From assembly GCA_016926625.1 (NCBI GenBank), contig JAFGOE010000030.1:1-64000 (forward strand): DNA of 64,000 bases, read 5' to 3'. Shown here in pieces: positions 8,764 to 17,641 of this stretch; position 1 is the stretch's first letter, and each line of letters starts with the position of its first letter. Source of the DNA: Candidatus Zhuqueibacterota bacterium (lineage in GTDB: Bacteria; Zhuqueibacterota; Zhuqueibacteria; Thermofontimicrobiales; Thiofontviventaceae). The position numbers and the translations under genes were made by a program. The notes under the pieces are model-generated. The model searched no databases, was not told the DNA's origin, and saw nothing but the letters and a program-made list of their open reading frames with translations.

Positions 8764-9243
8764 CTAACTTTCGTAATATCGTTTCAATTTTTTGCATGTT
8801 TCCTCGAGGGCTTCGGAAATGACCTTTGTATGACCGACGACGGGCATAAAGTTCATGTCGCCGTTCCATCGGGGGACGACATGAAAGTGGAGATGGTCTT
8901 TGACGCCGGCGCCTGCGACCGAACCAAGGTTCATTCCGATGTTGAAGCCATGTGGATTTAATGCTTTATTGATAACCTGAATCGATTTGGATACAAGGTT
9001 CATCATTTCTAAATATTCATCCTGGCTCAGGCTCGTTAAGTCGCTCGTGTGGCGATAGGGGACGACCATGACATGTCCGTTATTATACGGATAGTAGTTC
9101 ATGATAACGTAACATGTTTCTCCTCTGAACGGAATCAGATTCGCCTGATCGTCATGCTCTGCAGGTTTATCACAGAAAATGCAACCATCGCCTTTAGGTT
9201 GGAGAATGTAGTCGATCCTCCATGGAGCCCATAACATATCCAT
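8764..9243 (-). CDS. HIT-family nucleotide hydrolase
   Basis: This is a 159-aa histidine-triad protein. The catalytic triad motif HLHFHVVPRW is at about residues 116-125, and an N-terminal CIFC pair (residues 21-24) suggests the zinc-binding subgroup. WAPWR at the N terminus and the NxGH segment (NNGHVMVVPYRH) are typical of the bacterial Ap4A hydrolase/phosphorylase-like branch. The expected substrates are diadenosine polyphosphates or AMP conjugates in the cytoplasm. It lies 8 nt downstream of the EF-G-like gene and is the last gene of that operon, ending in a strong terminator. The exact substrate cannot be told from sequence. Confidence 0.9.
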   Translation of the reverse strand: MDMLWAPWRIDYILQPKGDGCIFCDKPAEHDDQANLIPFRGETCYVIMNYYPYNNGHVMVVPYRHTSDLTSLSQDEYLEMMNLVSKSIQVINKALNPHGFNIGMNLGSVAGAGVKDHLHFHVVPRWNGDMNFMPVVGHTKVISEALEETCKKLKRYYES

Positions 9244-9251
9244 CGTCTGGA

Positions 9252-11330
9252 TTATTCTTCCTCTTTTGCTTCGGCAATGACTTTCTCGGCGACGTCGTGA
9301 GGAACTTCCTCGTAGTGCGAGAATTTACGTCGATGCAGTCCTCTGCCCTGCGTCATCGAGCGCAATGCGGTGGAATATTTATAAAGTTCCGCCAGCGGCA
9401 CTTTCGCACGGATCACTTGAAATCCGCCTTCGGCCTCCATACCCTGGATCTTACCTCGTCGGCTCGACAGATCGCCCATCACATCGCCCATATACTCTTC
9501 AGGAACCTGCACTTCAATGTCGTAGATTGGTTCGAGCAAAATCGGTTTCGCGTCCATGAACACTTTCTTGAAGCACATGGAGCCTGCTATCTTAAAGGCC
9601 ATGTCGGACGAGTCGACGGTATGAAAACTACCAAAAAATAGAGTTACCTTCACATCGACTACCTTATGGCCGGCGAGGATACCATCTTCCAACACTTCTC
9701 TGATGCCTTTTTCGACGGCCGGAATATATTTACCCGGGATGACACCACCCACGATCGCATCGACGAACTCGAAACCACTGCCGCGTTCCAGGGGTTCGAT
9801 ACGGAGATGGACGTGACCGTACTGGCCGCGGCCACCCGACTGTTTTTTGTGTTTGTATTCGCCCTCGGCATTGCCCTTGATGGTCTCGCGATAGGGGATC
9901 TTGGGTTCTTTCAGCTCGACATCCACACCGAATTTATCTTTGAGTCGTTTGATAACGATATCCAGATGCAATTCGCCCTGGCCGGACACGATGATCTGCT
10001 TCAACTCGCTGTCAATATTGACATTGAAGGAAGGGTCCTCGTCGTGAAGTACGGAAAGGCCAGTGGATACCTTTTCTTCATCACCTTTGGTTTTCGGTTT
10101 AACGGCGACCCGGATGACGGGAGAGGGAAAGACGATCTCCGGGAGCAGAATGGGATCGCGCTTATCACAAAGAGTATCACCGGTATGGGTGTTCTTTAAT
10201 TTAACGAACGCACCGATGTCGCCCACGCCCAATTGGCCGACTTCGCTTCTGTCTTTTCCGTTCATAATAAATATTTGGCCGATTTTTTCGGTGTCTTTCT
10301 TGTTGGTGTTCAGCACTTCCATACCCGATTTGATAGTGCCTGAGAAAATGCGGAAAAAGGAGAGCTCACCGACATGTGCTTCTGAAACCGTCTTGAACAC
10401 CAGCGCCGACATGGGTGCATCCGGTTTAATTTCGCGCGTGATGACGTTTGTCGTTCCGGGTTTGACTCCCTCCACCGCTGGTCGCTGCTGGGGTGACGGC
10501 AGAGCCTCAGTGATGAAACTTAGCATCGACTGGACACCGATATTCTGGGTGGCTGAACCGCAGAGAAGCGGGAAGATTGCACCGCGCGCTATCTGTTCTT
10601 GCAGACCCGTAATGATCTGTTCGTGTGTCAATTCTCCGACCTCACAGAAAATATCGAGCAGTGATTCGTCGTTCTCCGAGATGGCCTCCATCAGAGCGGC
10701 ATGGTATTCGTCGGCCTTGTCCTTTACATCGGCCGGGATTTCACTCTCGGTGTATTTGCCACTTCGGTCATCGCTGAACGTTAGCAATTTCATCTTAATG
10801 ACGTCAACGATCTGATTGAAGTTTTCACCCTGGTTTACGGGGAAAGCGACGACGGCTATTGATGTGCCGAATCGCTTTCTTGCCGATTCCAATGTGGTTT
10901 CGAAATTGGCGTGCTCTTTATCGAGGCGGGTGATGTAAAACATCCGTGGCAGCTTATACTCCGCTGCGATTTGAAAGGCGAGCTCTGTGCCGACTTCAAC
11001 ACCGCTTTGAGCACTCAGTAAAATGACTGCGGTATCTACGGCTCGCAACGATCCTTTCACTTCTCCCAGGAAATCTGTGTACCCAGGCAAGTCGATTATG
11101 TTGATTTTATGCGATTTCCACTCACACGTCAGTATCGATGAACTGATCGATATCTTTCTGCTGATTTCGTCCGAATTACAATCGGAAACCGTCGTTCCTT
11201 CCTCGATCGTTCCGATACGATTGATTCGCCCGGCTGAAAAAAGCATTGCTTCCGCCAGTGACGTCTTTCCTACGCTTCCATGCGACACCAATCCAATGTT
11301 TCGTATCTTGTCAACACTATATTCTTTCAA
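9252..11330 (-). CDS. fusA2: Elongation factor G-like GTPase (EF-G2 type)
   Basis: This 692-aa translational GTPase has the complete EF-G domain order: G domain, domain II, III, IV (with GGRGQYGHVHLRIEP) and V. The G1 loop is SHGSVGKT and G4 is TRLDKE. The switch II motif is DLPGYTDF rather than DTPGHVDF, so the catalytic His is Tyr. These variants mark the EF-G2/FusA2 paralogue group rather than the canonical translocase, which probably lies elsewhere in the genome. The start codon is TTG with AAAGGAG 8 nt upstream. It sits 40 nt after the acyl-CoA synthetase stop and 8 nt before the HIT gene. Its role may be specialised translocation or ribosome binding under particular conditions (inference). 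Confidence 0.9.
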   Translation of the reverse strand: MKEYSVDKIRNIGLVSHGSVGKTSLAEAMLFSAGRINRIGTIEEGTTVSDCNSDEISRKISISSSILTCEWKSHKINIIDLPGYTDFLGEVKGSLRAVDTAVILLSAQSGVEVGTELAFQIAAEYKLPRMFYITRLDKEHANFETTLESARKRFGTSIAVVAFPVNQGENFNQIVDVIKMKLLTFSDDRSGKYTESEIPADVKDKADEYHAALMEAISENDESLLDIFCEVGELTHEQIITGLQEQIARGAIFPLLCGSATQNIGVQSMLSFITEALPSPQQRPAVEGVKPGTTNVITREIKPDAPMSALVFKTVSEAHVGELSFFRIFSGTIKSGMEVLNTNKKDTEKIGQIFIMNGKDRSEVGQLGVGDIGAFVKLKNTHTGDTLCDKRDPILLPEIVFPSPVIRVAVKPKTKGDEEKVSTGLSVLHDEDPSFNVNIDSELKQIIVSGQGELHLDIVIKRLKDKFGVDVELKEPKIPYRETIKGNAEGEYKHKKQSGGRGQYGHVHLRIEPLERGSGFEFVDAIVGGVIPGKYIPAVEKGIREVLEDGILAGHKVVDVKVTLFFGSFHTVDSSDMAFKIAGSMCFKKVFMDAKPILLEPIYDIEVQVPEEYMGDVMGDLSSRRGKIQGMEAEGGFQVIRAKVPLAELYKYSTALRSMTQGRGLHRRKFSHYEEVPHDVAEKVIAEAKEEE

Positions 11331-11370
11331 GAAATGTCTCCTTTCGAGAATTGAATCGTTAATAGTTAAT

Positions 11371-12864
11371 TTATTCTTCTCTTAATTTTTTTCTCATGAT
11401 TTTCCCAAATGAGCTCTTCGGCAGTGAATCATAAAACTGAAACAGCTGTGGACATTGATAAACGGGAATTCGTTCTCTACAGAATTCAAAAAATTCCTCA
11501 GGATTTGCTTTCACACCGTTTTTCAATACGATGCACGCTTTTACTTCCTGTTTAAATGTCGGATGAGGCACACCTACGATACAGATCTCCTCGATTTTAG
11601 GATGCTCTTTGAGTTTATTCTCGATCTCCGTCGGGAATATAGTAAACCCGCTCTTGTTGATGACATCATCTTTTCGTTCGATAAACCATAAATAGCCGTC
11701 TTCATCCAGTTTCCCGATATCATCGGTGTAAAACCAGCCATCGTTTGATGAGCTTTCACTTATCGAGTTTACATAGCCCTTCATCACCGAGTGACCACGG
11801 ATTGCGATCTGCCCGATTTCACCCGGATTCAGTTTATTATCGCTTTCATCGATGATCTTCACTTCCAGTGTGCTCAAAGGTATGCCCACTGTGCCTGATT
11901 TGCGATGGCCTATGATACGATTGAAAGAGACCACTGCAGCGGCTTCGGCTAAACCGTAACCCTCTAAAATGGGTACGTTAAATATCTCTTCGAACTCGTC
12001 CATGTCCTTTTGATCACACGGCGAGCCCAGCGAAAAACAATATTTTAATGCGATAGCCGACGATTTAATTTTATCTTTAAAAGCATCGATCAGGGTTCGA
12101 AATACGCTGCAACCTGCCACCAGGATTGTGATTTGATCTTCAGATAGCGCCTTATCCAGGATCGATCTATCAATTTTTGGATATAACGAAATAGAAGCTC
12201 CGCGCGTTAATGCGATATGCATCACTAAGTTTTGAGCGTAGAGCAGCGACAGTGGTAAAAGTCCGGCGAAATTATCCGAACGCGTCGCTGGTATAACATC
12301 ATAGCAGTCCGTTACCGCGTTCATCAGATTTCCGTGAGTCAACTCCACACACTTGGGAGCGGCAGTCACTCCGGAGGTAAAACAGAAAACCGCACTGTCG
12401 GATATCGCTAATTCGGCATTGTCGACTTCTGAATCGGACGATTCTGCTATAAACGATTGCAAGTTGATGCTATGTTTGTATGATGTTTCACCCAAAATGT
12501 AAATGGCAGGAGTATCTTTAATAAACTGTCTGAATCGGCGTAAAAAACCATCCCATATAAAAACCGCATCCGGTTTGATCTGATCGAACATAAACTTCAA
12601 CTCTTCAGGTCGAGCGAACGGATTGATAGGTACCACAACCGCTCCGATACGCAAAATTGCATAATATGCGAATATAAAATGGGGCGTATTGGGCAAGATC
12701 AGGGCAACCTGACTACCTTTTTTAATATCAACTTTTAAAAGGCCGTTGCATATTTTGTCGATAATTTTTAATAATTCTGAATATGTTATCTGGTGATTCG
12801 AAAAATTTATTGCTACTTGATCGCCGGCATCGCGTGCAGCAGATTGGAGCAAATCAAATATCAT
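11371..12864 (-). CDS. AMP-forming acyl-CoA synthetase/ligase
   Basis: This 497-aa ANL-superfamily adenylating enzyme activates a carboxylate (probably a fatty acid) to an acyl-AMP and then the CoA thioester. The P-loop-like motif FTSGVTAAPKCVELTHGN is near residues 164-181, with A5 GYGLAEAA, A7/A8 YTDDIGKLDEDGYLWFIERKDD, and the C-terminal catalytic lysine in SSFGKIMRK. The motif reads SGVTAAPK instead of the usual SGTTGxPK, a mild divergence. Length is slightly short for long-chain acyl-CoA ligases but complete. GAGG lies 4 nt before the ATG. It is the first gene of a leftward operon with fusA2 and HIT. A TATAAT at 12899-12904 (minus) is the likely -10. Confidence 0.88.
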   Translation of the reverse strand: MIFDLLQSAARDAGDQVAINFSNHQITYSELLKIIDKICNGLLKVDIKKGSQVALILPNTPHFIFAYYAILRIGAVVVPINPFARPEELKFMFDQIKPDAVFIWDGFLRRFRQFIKDTPAIYILGETSYKHSINLQSFIAESSDSEVDNAELAISDSAVFCFTSGVTAAPKCVELTHGNLMNAVTDCYDVIPATRSDNFAGLLPLSLLYAQNLVMHIALTRGASISLYPKIDRSILDKALSEDQITILVAGCSVFRTLIDAFKDKIKSSAIALKYCFSLGSPCDQKDMDEFEEIFNVPILEGYGLAEAAAVVSFNRIIGHRKSGTVGIPLSTLEVKIIDESDNKLNPGEIGQIAIRGHSVMKGYVNSISESSSNDGWFYTDDIGKLDEDGYLWFIERKDDVINKSGFTIFPTEIENKLKEHPKIEEICIVGVPHPTFKQEVKACIVLKNGVKANPEEFFEFCRERIPVYQCPQLFQFYDSLPKSSFGKIMRKKLREE

Positions 12865-12973
12865 TACGCCTCAATATCCTCCATAAATGAACAATGCCAT
12901 TATAGTAACAAAAAAATTCCTTAAAATCAAGAACTTTTTAAGGGTTTACAACCAATTTTAAATAATTTTTTTA

Positions 12974-13002
12974 TTGACATTTACGTTTTATTTTTTTATA
13001 TT
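12974..13002 (+). promoter_or_regulatory. Promoter of rpsT
   Basis: TTGACA, a 17-nt spacer, then TATATT. The predicted start is near 13009, giving a 25-nt leader with GGAAGGA before the ATG. Confidence 0.85.
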
Positions 13003-13033
13003 TAACCCTGATAAACCAAAACGGAAGGATACT

Positions 13034-13285
13034 ATGCCACATCATAAGTCTACAATGAAACGAGTTAAAACGAACCTGAAGTCGCAACAATATAATCGAC
13101 ACTACAAATCGATGATGAAATCGTCTATTAAAAAGGTGTTAAATACCCAGGAAAAAGATGCGGCCGAGGTATATTTTAAGCAGACGCAATCGTTATTGGA
13201 TAAGCTTGCACGAAAAAATGTGATTCATGCCAATAAAGCTGCAAATCAAAAGAGACAGTTAGCGAATCATTTGAAATCATTATAA
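13034..13285 (+). CDS. rpsT: 30S ribosomal protein S20
   Basis: This 83-aa, very basic protein begins MPHHKSTMKRVKT and contains the S20 features NRHYKSMMKSSIKKVL and a C-terminal IHANKAANQKRQLANHL. It binds 16S rRNA in the body of the small subunit. The track ORF opens at 12974, but the internal ATG at 13034 has GGAAGGA 7 nt upstream and gives the normal S20 length; the upstream part overlaps the promoter. It is monocistronic and divergent from the acyl-CoA synthetase operon. Confidence 0.95.
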   Translation: MPHHKSTMKRVKTNLKSQQYNRHYKSMMKSSIKKVLNTQEKDAAEVYFKQTQSLLDKLARKNVIHANKAANQKRQLANHLKSL

Positions 13286-13382
13286 GATTTTCAAATTTTA
13301 AAACCGGAGCAGTGTAAAAATGCCGGTAACTCCCCCTAATTCCGGTATGCTCGCTGACTCCGGTTTCTATTCCTACAGGGGT

Positions 13383-13416
13383 AAAAAAAAGCCAACAAGA
13401 AATTGTTGGCTTTTTT
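13383..13416. terminator. Bidirectional terminator between rpsT and ftsZ
   Basis: GCCAACAA-GAAA-TTGTTGGC is flanked by A7 and T6, so it can end rpsT on plus and the ftsZ operon on minus. Confidence 0.85.
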
Positions 13417-13563
13417 ATATCCCTGCATCACACGGCTCAAGGCGAACAGACCCGCACACGAGACAAGCAAATTCAGAAAACCTGTCCGGATGAGCGCTGC
13501 GAAGTCGGGATATATATCGTGTATGTAAGGGAATAAATATGGGTCACTGATGTATTTGTCCGA

Positions 13564-15231
13564 TTAATTCAGTTGATCCTTCAGATAGTCCTGATCGATC
13601 AATCGTTCACCGTCGAGGTTGTCATCGCCGGTGCTATGGTTATCGTCCTGATCATTTAAAATTTGAGTGCATTTTGTGACGAACGCCTGGGCATCGGCCA
13701 ATCCGGTCTCGCTGTCCACCACGAGTTTATCGATCAATTGCGGCAGTTCGCGTATGAGCGGGATCAGCTCGAGTTTAAACGGTATGTTCCCCGCTAATAT
13801 ACCTTCCACGATATCGGATACGAAGGTGATAAACTCGTCGATGCGCTCGTACTCAAACAGTTGTGCCGAACTTTGCAGTGATGAACAGGCTTTTTGGATA
13901 TGGCCCAGAATTTTTTTATCGGCTTTGCTGTCGTCGAAATCTTTAACCGCCTCATTCAGGATGTTGATATCACCCCGGATCTCCTCTTCGAAAATTTCAG
14001 TAAACACACGATTACTTTTCGGCGATTTCAAGGATAAATCCTTCATGTCGAACGTGGGCTGAGACACGCTTGACTTGTTCCTGGGAGTATCTTTTTTCTC
14101 TGTCTTTTCGCCATGATCACCGGATTTAGCCGCGACGGGTACGGGATCCTCTTTCTTATTTGATTTACCAGGTTTTTCATCTGCTTTTTCGATTTTAGTC
14201 GCTTTGATCTGTTTCTTCTCCTGTGATAAACCGGTGGCGATGATGAGCACCCTCAATTTACTGTCCATATCATTATCGATTCGGGCACCCCAAATGATAC
14301 GCGCCTTTGGGTCGAGTTTTTGGGCGATGGAGTTCATGACGTTGCGCGCATCCTTGATGGTCATGTTTTCATCGCCGATCACATTGATGAGCGCACTTCT
14401 GGCACCCGTGATCTCTGTATCAAGCAGGGGATTGTTGATCGCTTTCTCGACCGCATCGTCGGCCTTCGTGTCCGTATTACTTTCACCGATACCGATCATC
14501 GCGGTATCTCCGTTCTTCATCACCGATTTGACATCGGAGAAGTCGAGATTGACCAGTCCTTTTTCTGTAACCAGTTCTGTAATGCCTTTCACAGCATCAA
14601 CGAGCAGTTCGTCGGCAATTTTGAACGCAGCGTTCAATGGCAGGTCGGGGACCAGATTGAGCAATCGATCGTTTTTTATGGCGATGACGGTGTCGGAGTT
14701 TTTACGCAGTTTCTCCAAACCCTGAAGAGCATTTTCCTGCCTGATCACGCCCTCTTCTGTGAACGGCAGGGTCACGATGGCGATGGTTAATGCTCCAAGA
14801 TCACGTGCAATTTCAGCGATCACGGACGACGACCCTGTGCCGGTGCCACCGCCCAGTCCACACGTCACAAACACCATGTCGCTGCCCTTCAACATCGCCC
14901 TGATATGTTCTTCATTCTCTCTGGCACTCTGTTCACCGATGGTCGGATCGCCCCCGGCACCCAGTCCATTGGTGATCTCCCTGCCGATGAGTATCTTTGC
15001 ATGGGATTTAGCGGCTAACAAATCCTGGGCATCTGTGTTAATGGCGATCGTCTCGATCCCGTTGACGCCCACTTCCGCCATTCTCGTTAATGTGTTATTT
15101 CCGCCCCCTCCGGTACCAACGACTCGGATGACGGTCCGGTGTGCATTGAGTACCTTTTCAAGTTCTGAATCTTCGATCAAGAAACTGTCTTTTTCAATTT
15201 TTAGATGCTGATCTTTTCCGCTGTGCGCCAT
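13564..15231 (-). CDS. ftsZ: FtsZ-family GTPase with archaeal-type core and C-terminal Hpt-like domain
   Basis: This is a 555-aa tubulin-superfamily GTPase. The core, about residues 33-335, has VGTGGGGNNT, the tubulin signature CGLGGGTGTGS and an intact T7 loop NLDFSD, so it should bind and hydrolyse GTP. VTLPFTEEG, PDLPLNAAF and IIWGARID are closer to euryarchaeal FtsZ than to the bacterial VTRPF/IIFGA forms I know. A charged Lys/Glu/Ser linker (about 337-405) leads to a helical region (about 409-505) that resembles a CheA P1/Hpt domain. There KACSSLQSSA replaces the usual AAHTLKGSA, so the phosphorylatable His is Ser450. No clear C-terminal FtsA/ZipA-binding peptide is visible; the end is DQDYLKDQLN. 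AAGGAGG is well placed. It is the last gene of an operon with a lytic transglycosylase. It could be the main division protein or a second tubulin. Confidence 0.9.
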   Translation of the reverse strand: MAHSGKDQHLKIEKDSFLIEDSELEKVLNAHRTVIRVVGTGGGGNNTLTRMAEVGVNGIETIAINTDAQDLLAAKSHAKILIGREITNGLGAGGDPTIGEQSARENEEHIRAMLKGSDMVFVTCGLGGGTGTGSSSVIAEIARDLGALTIAIVTLPFTEEGVIRQENALQGLEKLRKNSDTVIAIKNDRLLNLVPDLPLNAAFKIADELLVDAVKGITELVTEKGLVNLDFSDVKSVMKNGDTAMIGIGESNTDTKADDAVEKAINNPLLDTEITGARSALINVIGDENMTIKDARNVMNSIAQKLDPKARIIWGARIDNDMDSKLRVLIIATGLSQEKKQIKATKIEKADEKPGKSNKKEDPVPVAAKSGDHGEKTEKKDTPRNKSSVSQPTFDMKDLSLKSPKSNRVFTEIFEEEIRGDINILNEAVKDFDDSKADKKILGHIQKACSSLQSSAQLFEYERIDEFITFVSDIVEGILAGNIPFKLELIPLIRELPQLIDKLVVDSETGLADAQAFVTKCTQILNDQDDNHSTGDDNLDGERLIDQDYLKDQLN

Positions 15232-15247
15232 TTTAAATTGAACCTCC

Positions 15248-16900
15248 TTAATAGACTTGAGGATAAATCACATCGTGCTCATTCTTCAATCGGTTCAGCT
15301 CATGGAGGTGTAGATTTAGTTTATGAATGATGTGATTACGGTTTAATAAGATTGAATCGTGATCAACTGACTCAAGGAGTTGGATTGCTTCTTGAATTGT
15401 GTTTAGTATCGGGGGGGTTAGTTTAATATTCTGATTGATTGAAAAAGTGACCAGATTTTCAATTTTACGAGGGATATCGCTGATATCTTCGAACCCGAAT
15501 TTAATGGTTTGCGATTTCAGACATGACGCTGCTAACTCTAAATTTTCCAGGGCCGATTCGTTATACCGATCGCGAATAAGCGCAGTCACGGATACTTTAC
15601 CCAACTTAAAGTACGCGCCCGATTCCTCCAGGAAGATCTTGACATCGATATCGTCGGCGACATCATCGTCCAGGGAATGGTCATCGTTGTTTAATATATC
15701 GCTCGAATCAAAAGGTGTGTATGCGACTCCTGAAACATCAGCATCAATATTATTAACTGAAGAACGTATTTCGTCTGAGTTGAGTTCCGTGTCGTCCTTC
15801 GCTTTCCCGTTGCTAATTTCCTGAATCAAGATCAATAGTTCAGGGTCGTCTTCGCCAGGAATCTTAAAATCGCCTGATTTACATTCTTCATCAGGATCAT
15901 CGTCATCTATTTCGGTTGATGCTGGTTCAGCTTCATGCTCTGAATCAGTTGCGCTCTGCGGCAAGTCATCATCGGCATCGCTGATGGTGTTGTTTCTATA
16001 ATTCGTGGTCTGCTGCAACAGAGAGGCCTCGGTCGTTATGATGAACTCATCGAACGATTCGAGTAAAGGTAGTACATTGTCCGCGTCATCATCAACGTTT
16101 ATCATCCTGGCGAGAATACGTCGTCCGTGCTTGAGGATACCCACGATATCGTCAGAGAGAGAAGCTTTGAATGCTAATAAAATATTGGCCAATCGATATA
16201 TTCGATCGGCAATCGCTTCGATCTCCTGTTGTCCGTTCATGATGGCCACGGTTTTTACATCTCTTGACATAGTGAGCCAATCCAGGTAAAATGTCTCATT
16301 ACTGACTGTCTTTAATGCTCCGTTGTCATACGGGTCGACAATGGCGAGCGCGTTGCTTATTTCTTCTTTAAAATAATAATCCAACAGTTCGCTATCTGCG
16401 ATGGAAAAATTATCCGGTTTCATGTCTGAAATTGATTTACCGTTGGTACTATCGGTTACCACATCAGCGTTACCGGGGTAGTTGCATCCATTCAAGTTTA
16501 AGTAGCTATAAAAATGCTCCTTCATTTGTTGGCTTGCTAAGAGCTGGTCCAACTGGTTCAGGAAAAAGCTGCAGATGTCGGCGATAGCTTCTTTCAACTC
16601 GGCCTTCTCTCTGCTGCTCAAATCCAGATGCTTCATGTAATTAACCAATTGGTCATACAGCCGAATCGAATCGTCGAGGCTGGAAAGATGCAACAGCTCG
16701 TCGGCCGTGTTGTTGGCTTCGATTAACTTTAAAATTAAAAAGCGTTTGATGCGACTCGTACCATTTCCCATGGTATCGTCGAACAGTATCTCCCTGTTCA
16801 AATTTTTCGCTACACACAATGAAAAATAACTGTTCGGATGGAAAAAGATATTCAGCAGTCGATCGAAATAGAGATTATTCCTGGTTGCTATATCATTCAT
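15248..16900 (-). CDS. Unknown acidic protein with two Hpt-like helical domains
   Basis: This 550-aa protein of no recognised family is encoded 16 nt upstream of ftsZ. An N-terminal helical region (1-135) is followed by a helical segment at about 173-268, where MSRDVKTVAIMNGQQEIEAIA aligns with the Hpt core AxHTLKGSAxMLG, with Arg213 at the His position. After a long Asp/Glu/Ser-rich linker (300-415) comes a second domain at 417-512, starting DVKIFLEES as in CheA P1 domains, with AASCLKSQT in place of AAHTLKGSA (Ser459 for His). It ends with a helical tail. There is no signal peptide or membrane segment. It is probably a scaffold or phosphorylation-independent response-regulator partner working with the FtsZ-Hpt protein. 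The domain calls are by eye. Confidence 0.75.
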   Translation of the reverse strand: MNDIATRNNLYFDRLLNIFFHPNSYFSLCVAKNLNREILFDDTMGNGTSRIKRFLILKLIEANNTADELLHLSSLDDSIRLYDQLVNYMKHLDLSSREKAELKEAIADICSFFLNQLDQLLASQQMKEHFYSYLNLNGCNYPGNADVVTDSTNGKSISDMKPDNFSIADSELLDYYFKEEISNALAIVDPYDNGALKTVSNETFYLDWLTMSRDVKTVAIMNGQQEIEAIADRIYRLANILLAFKASLSDDIVGILKHGRRILARMINVDDDADNVLPLLESFDEFIITTEASLLQQTTNYRNNTISDADDDLPQSATDSEHEAEPASTEIDDDDPDEECKSGDFKIPGEDDPELLILIQEISNGKAKDDTELNSDEIRSSVNNIDADVSGVAYTPFDSSDILNNDDHSLDDDVADDIDVKIFLEESGAYFKLGKVSVTALIRDRYNESALENLELAASCLKSQTIKFGFEDISDIPRKIENLVTFSINQNIKLTPPILNTIQEAIQLLESVDHDSILLNRNHIIHKLNLHLHELNRLKNEHDVIYPQVY

Positions 16901-16933
16901 GGTTGACTCTCTATCGATTGTTTATGATCACAT

Positions 16934-17641
16934 TTATAAAATACCACTTTGTTCTCTAAACTTCTTATATAGTTTTAAGACTGCAGGGACGTAACCGCGT
17001 GTTTCTTCCCATAAGATATCATCCTGCCTGTTGCTTCTCAGCCACATGGCTGCGCGTTTCTCGCCTCCGTTGTATGCCGCCAGACCACCATCGACCTCAT
17101 AGGCGTGGATCAGGGACGATAGGTATCGACAACCTAATCGGATATTATAGATCGGATTGAATAGCACATCCTCTGGTGTCGTCCACTGAATGCCTTCGTA
17201 GTCGGATAAGAAGATGCCGGTCGTCGGCATGATTTGCATCAATCCCATCGCTCCTGCATGAGATACCACTTCAGGATCCCAGGATAAGGCGCTCTCATGG
17301 GTGATGGTCGCGCAGATGAGATCAATGTCGAGATTCGTGTATTTCATACTCATCTTGTAAATCTCCTCCGCGATCTCATATTTTAAGCCCGGTTCCATCT
17401 CCTGGTTGTATTTATCCATAATTCCCATGATTTTCTGGATATTTACCAAACGGATGTTATCCATTTTCATGGAAGCTTTAATGTCCCGCATGGTTTGTTC
17501 AATTTGATTCATCTTGAATACAGTTTCGTCAGATGTATAAAACTTGTACGAGAAACTGACGGTTGAAATACTGGCTAGCAAAATGATGAACATTAATAAA
17601 ATTGTTTTCCCCCTACGATCTCGTCTCGCCAAGATGCTCAT
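16934..17641 (-). CDS. Membrane-anchored lytic transglycosylase (SLT domain)
   Basis: I start this at the ATG at 17641, because the track's TTG at 17656 lies on the Shine-Dalgarno itself (GGAGGT). The 235-aa product has an N-terminal uncleaved membrane helix (TILLMFIILLASISTVSF). A short coiled segment follows, then a C-terminal goose-lysozyme-like SLT domain with the catalytic Glu in ITHESAL, AGAMGLMQIMPTTG, and AAYNGGEKR. It cleaves the MurNAc-GlcNAc bond to 1,6-anhydro products in the periplasm. It is the first gene of the operon with the Hpt-like protein (33-nt gap) and ftsZ, which suggests local wall cleavage coupled to the FtsZ filament. Confidence 0.92.
   Translation of the reverse strand: MSILARRDRRGKTILLMFIILLASISTVSFSYKFYTSDETVFKMNQIEQTMRDIKASMKMDNIRLVNIQKIMGIMDKYNQEMEPGLKYEIAEEIYKMSMKYTNLDIDLICATITHESALSWDPEVVSHAGAMGLMQIMPTTGIFLSDYEGIQWTTPEDVLFNPIYNIRLGCRYLSSLIHAYEVDGGLAAYNGGEKRAAMWLRSNRQDDILWEETRGYVPAVLKLYKKFREQSGIL

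Noticed and set aside
9222-10815. Plus-strand ORFs of 139, 177 and 250 aa opposite the EF-G-like gene
   Set aside because: They are antisense shadows of a clear EF-G reading frame, with Phe/Arg/Ser-rich composition and no domains.
13667-15211. Long plus-strand ORFs opposite ftsZ
   Set aside because: Ser/Pro-rich antisense frames produced by codon bias of ftsZ; no starts with ribosome sites.
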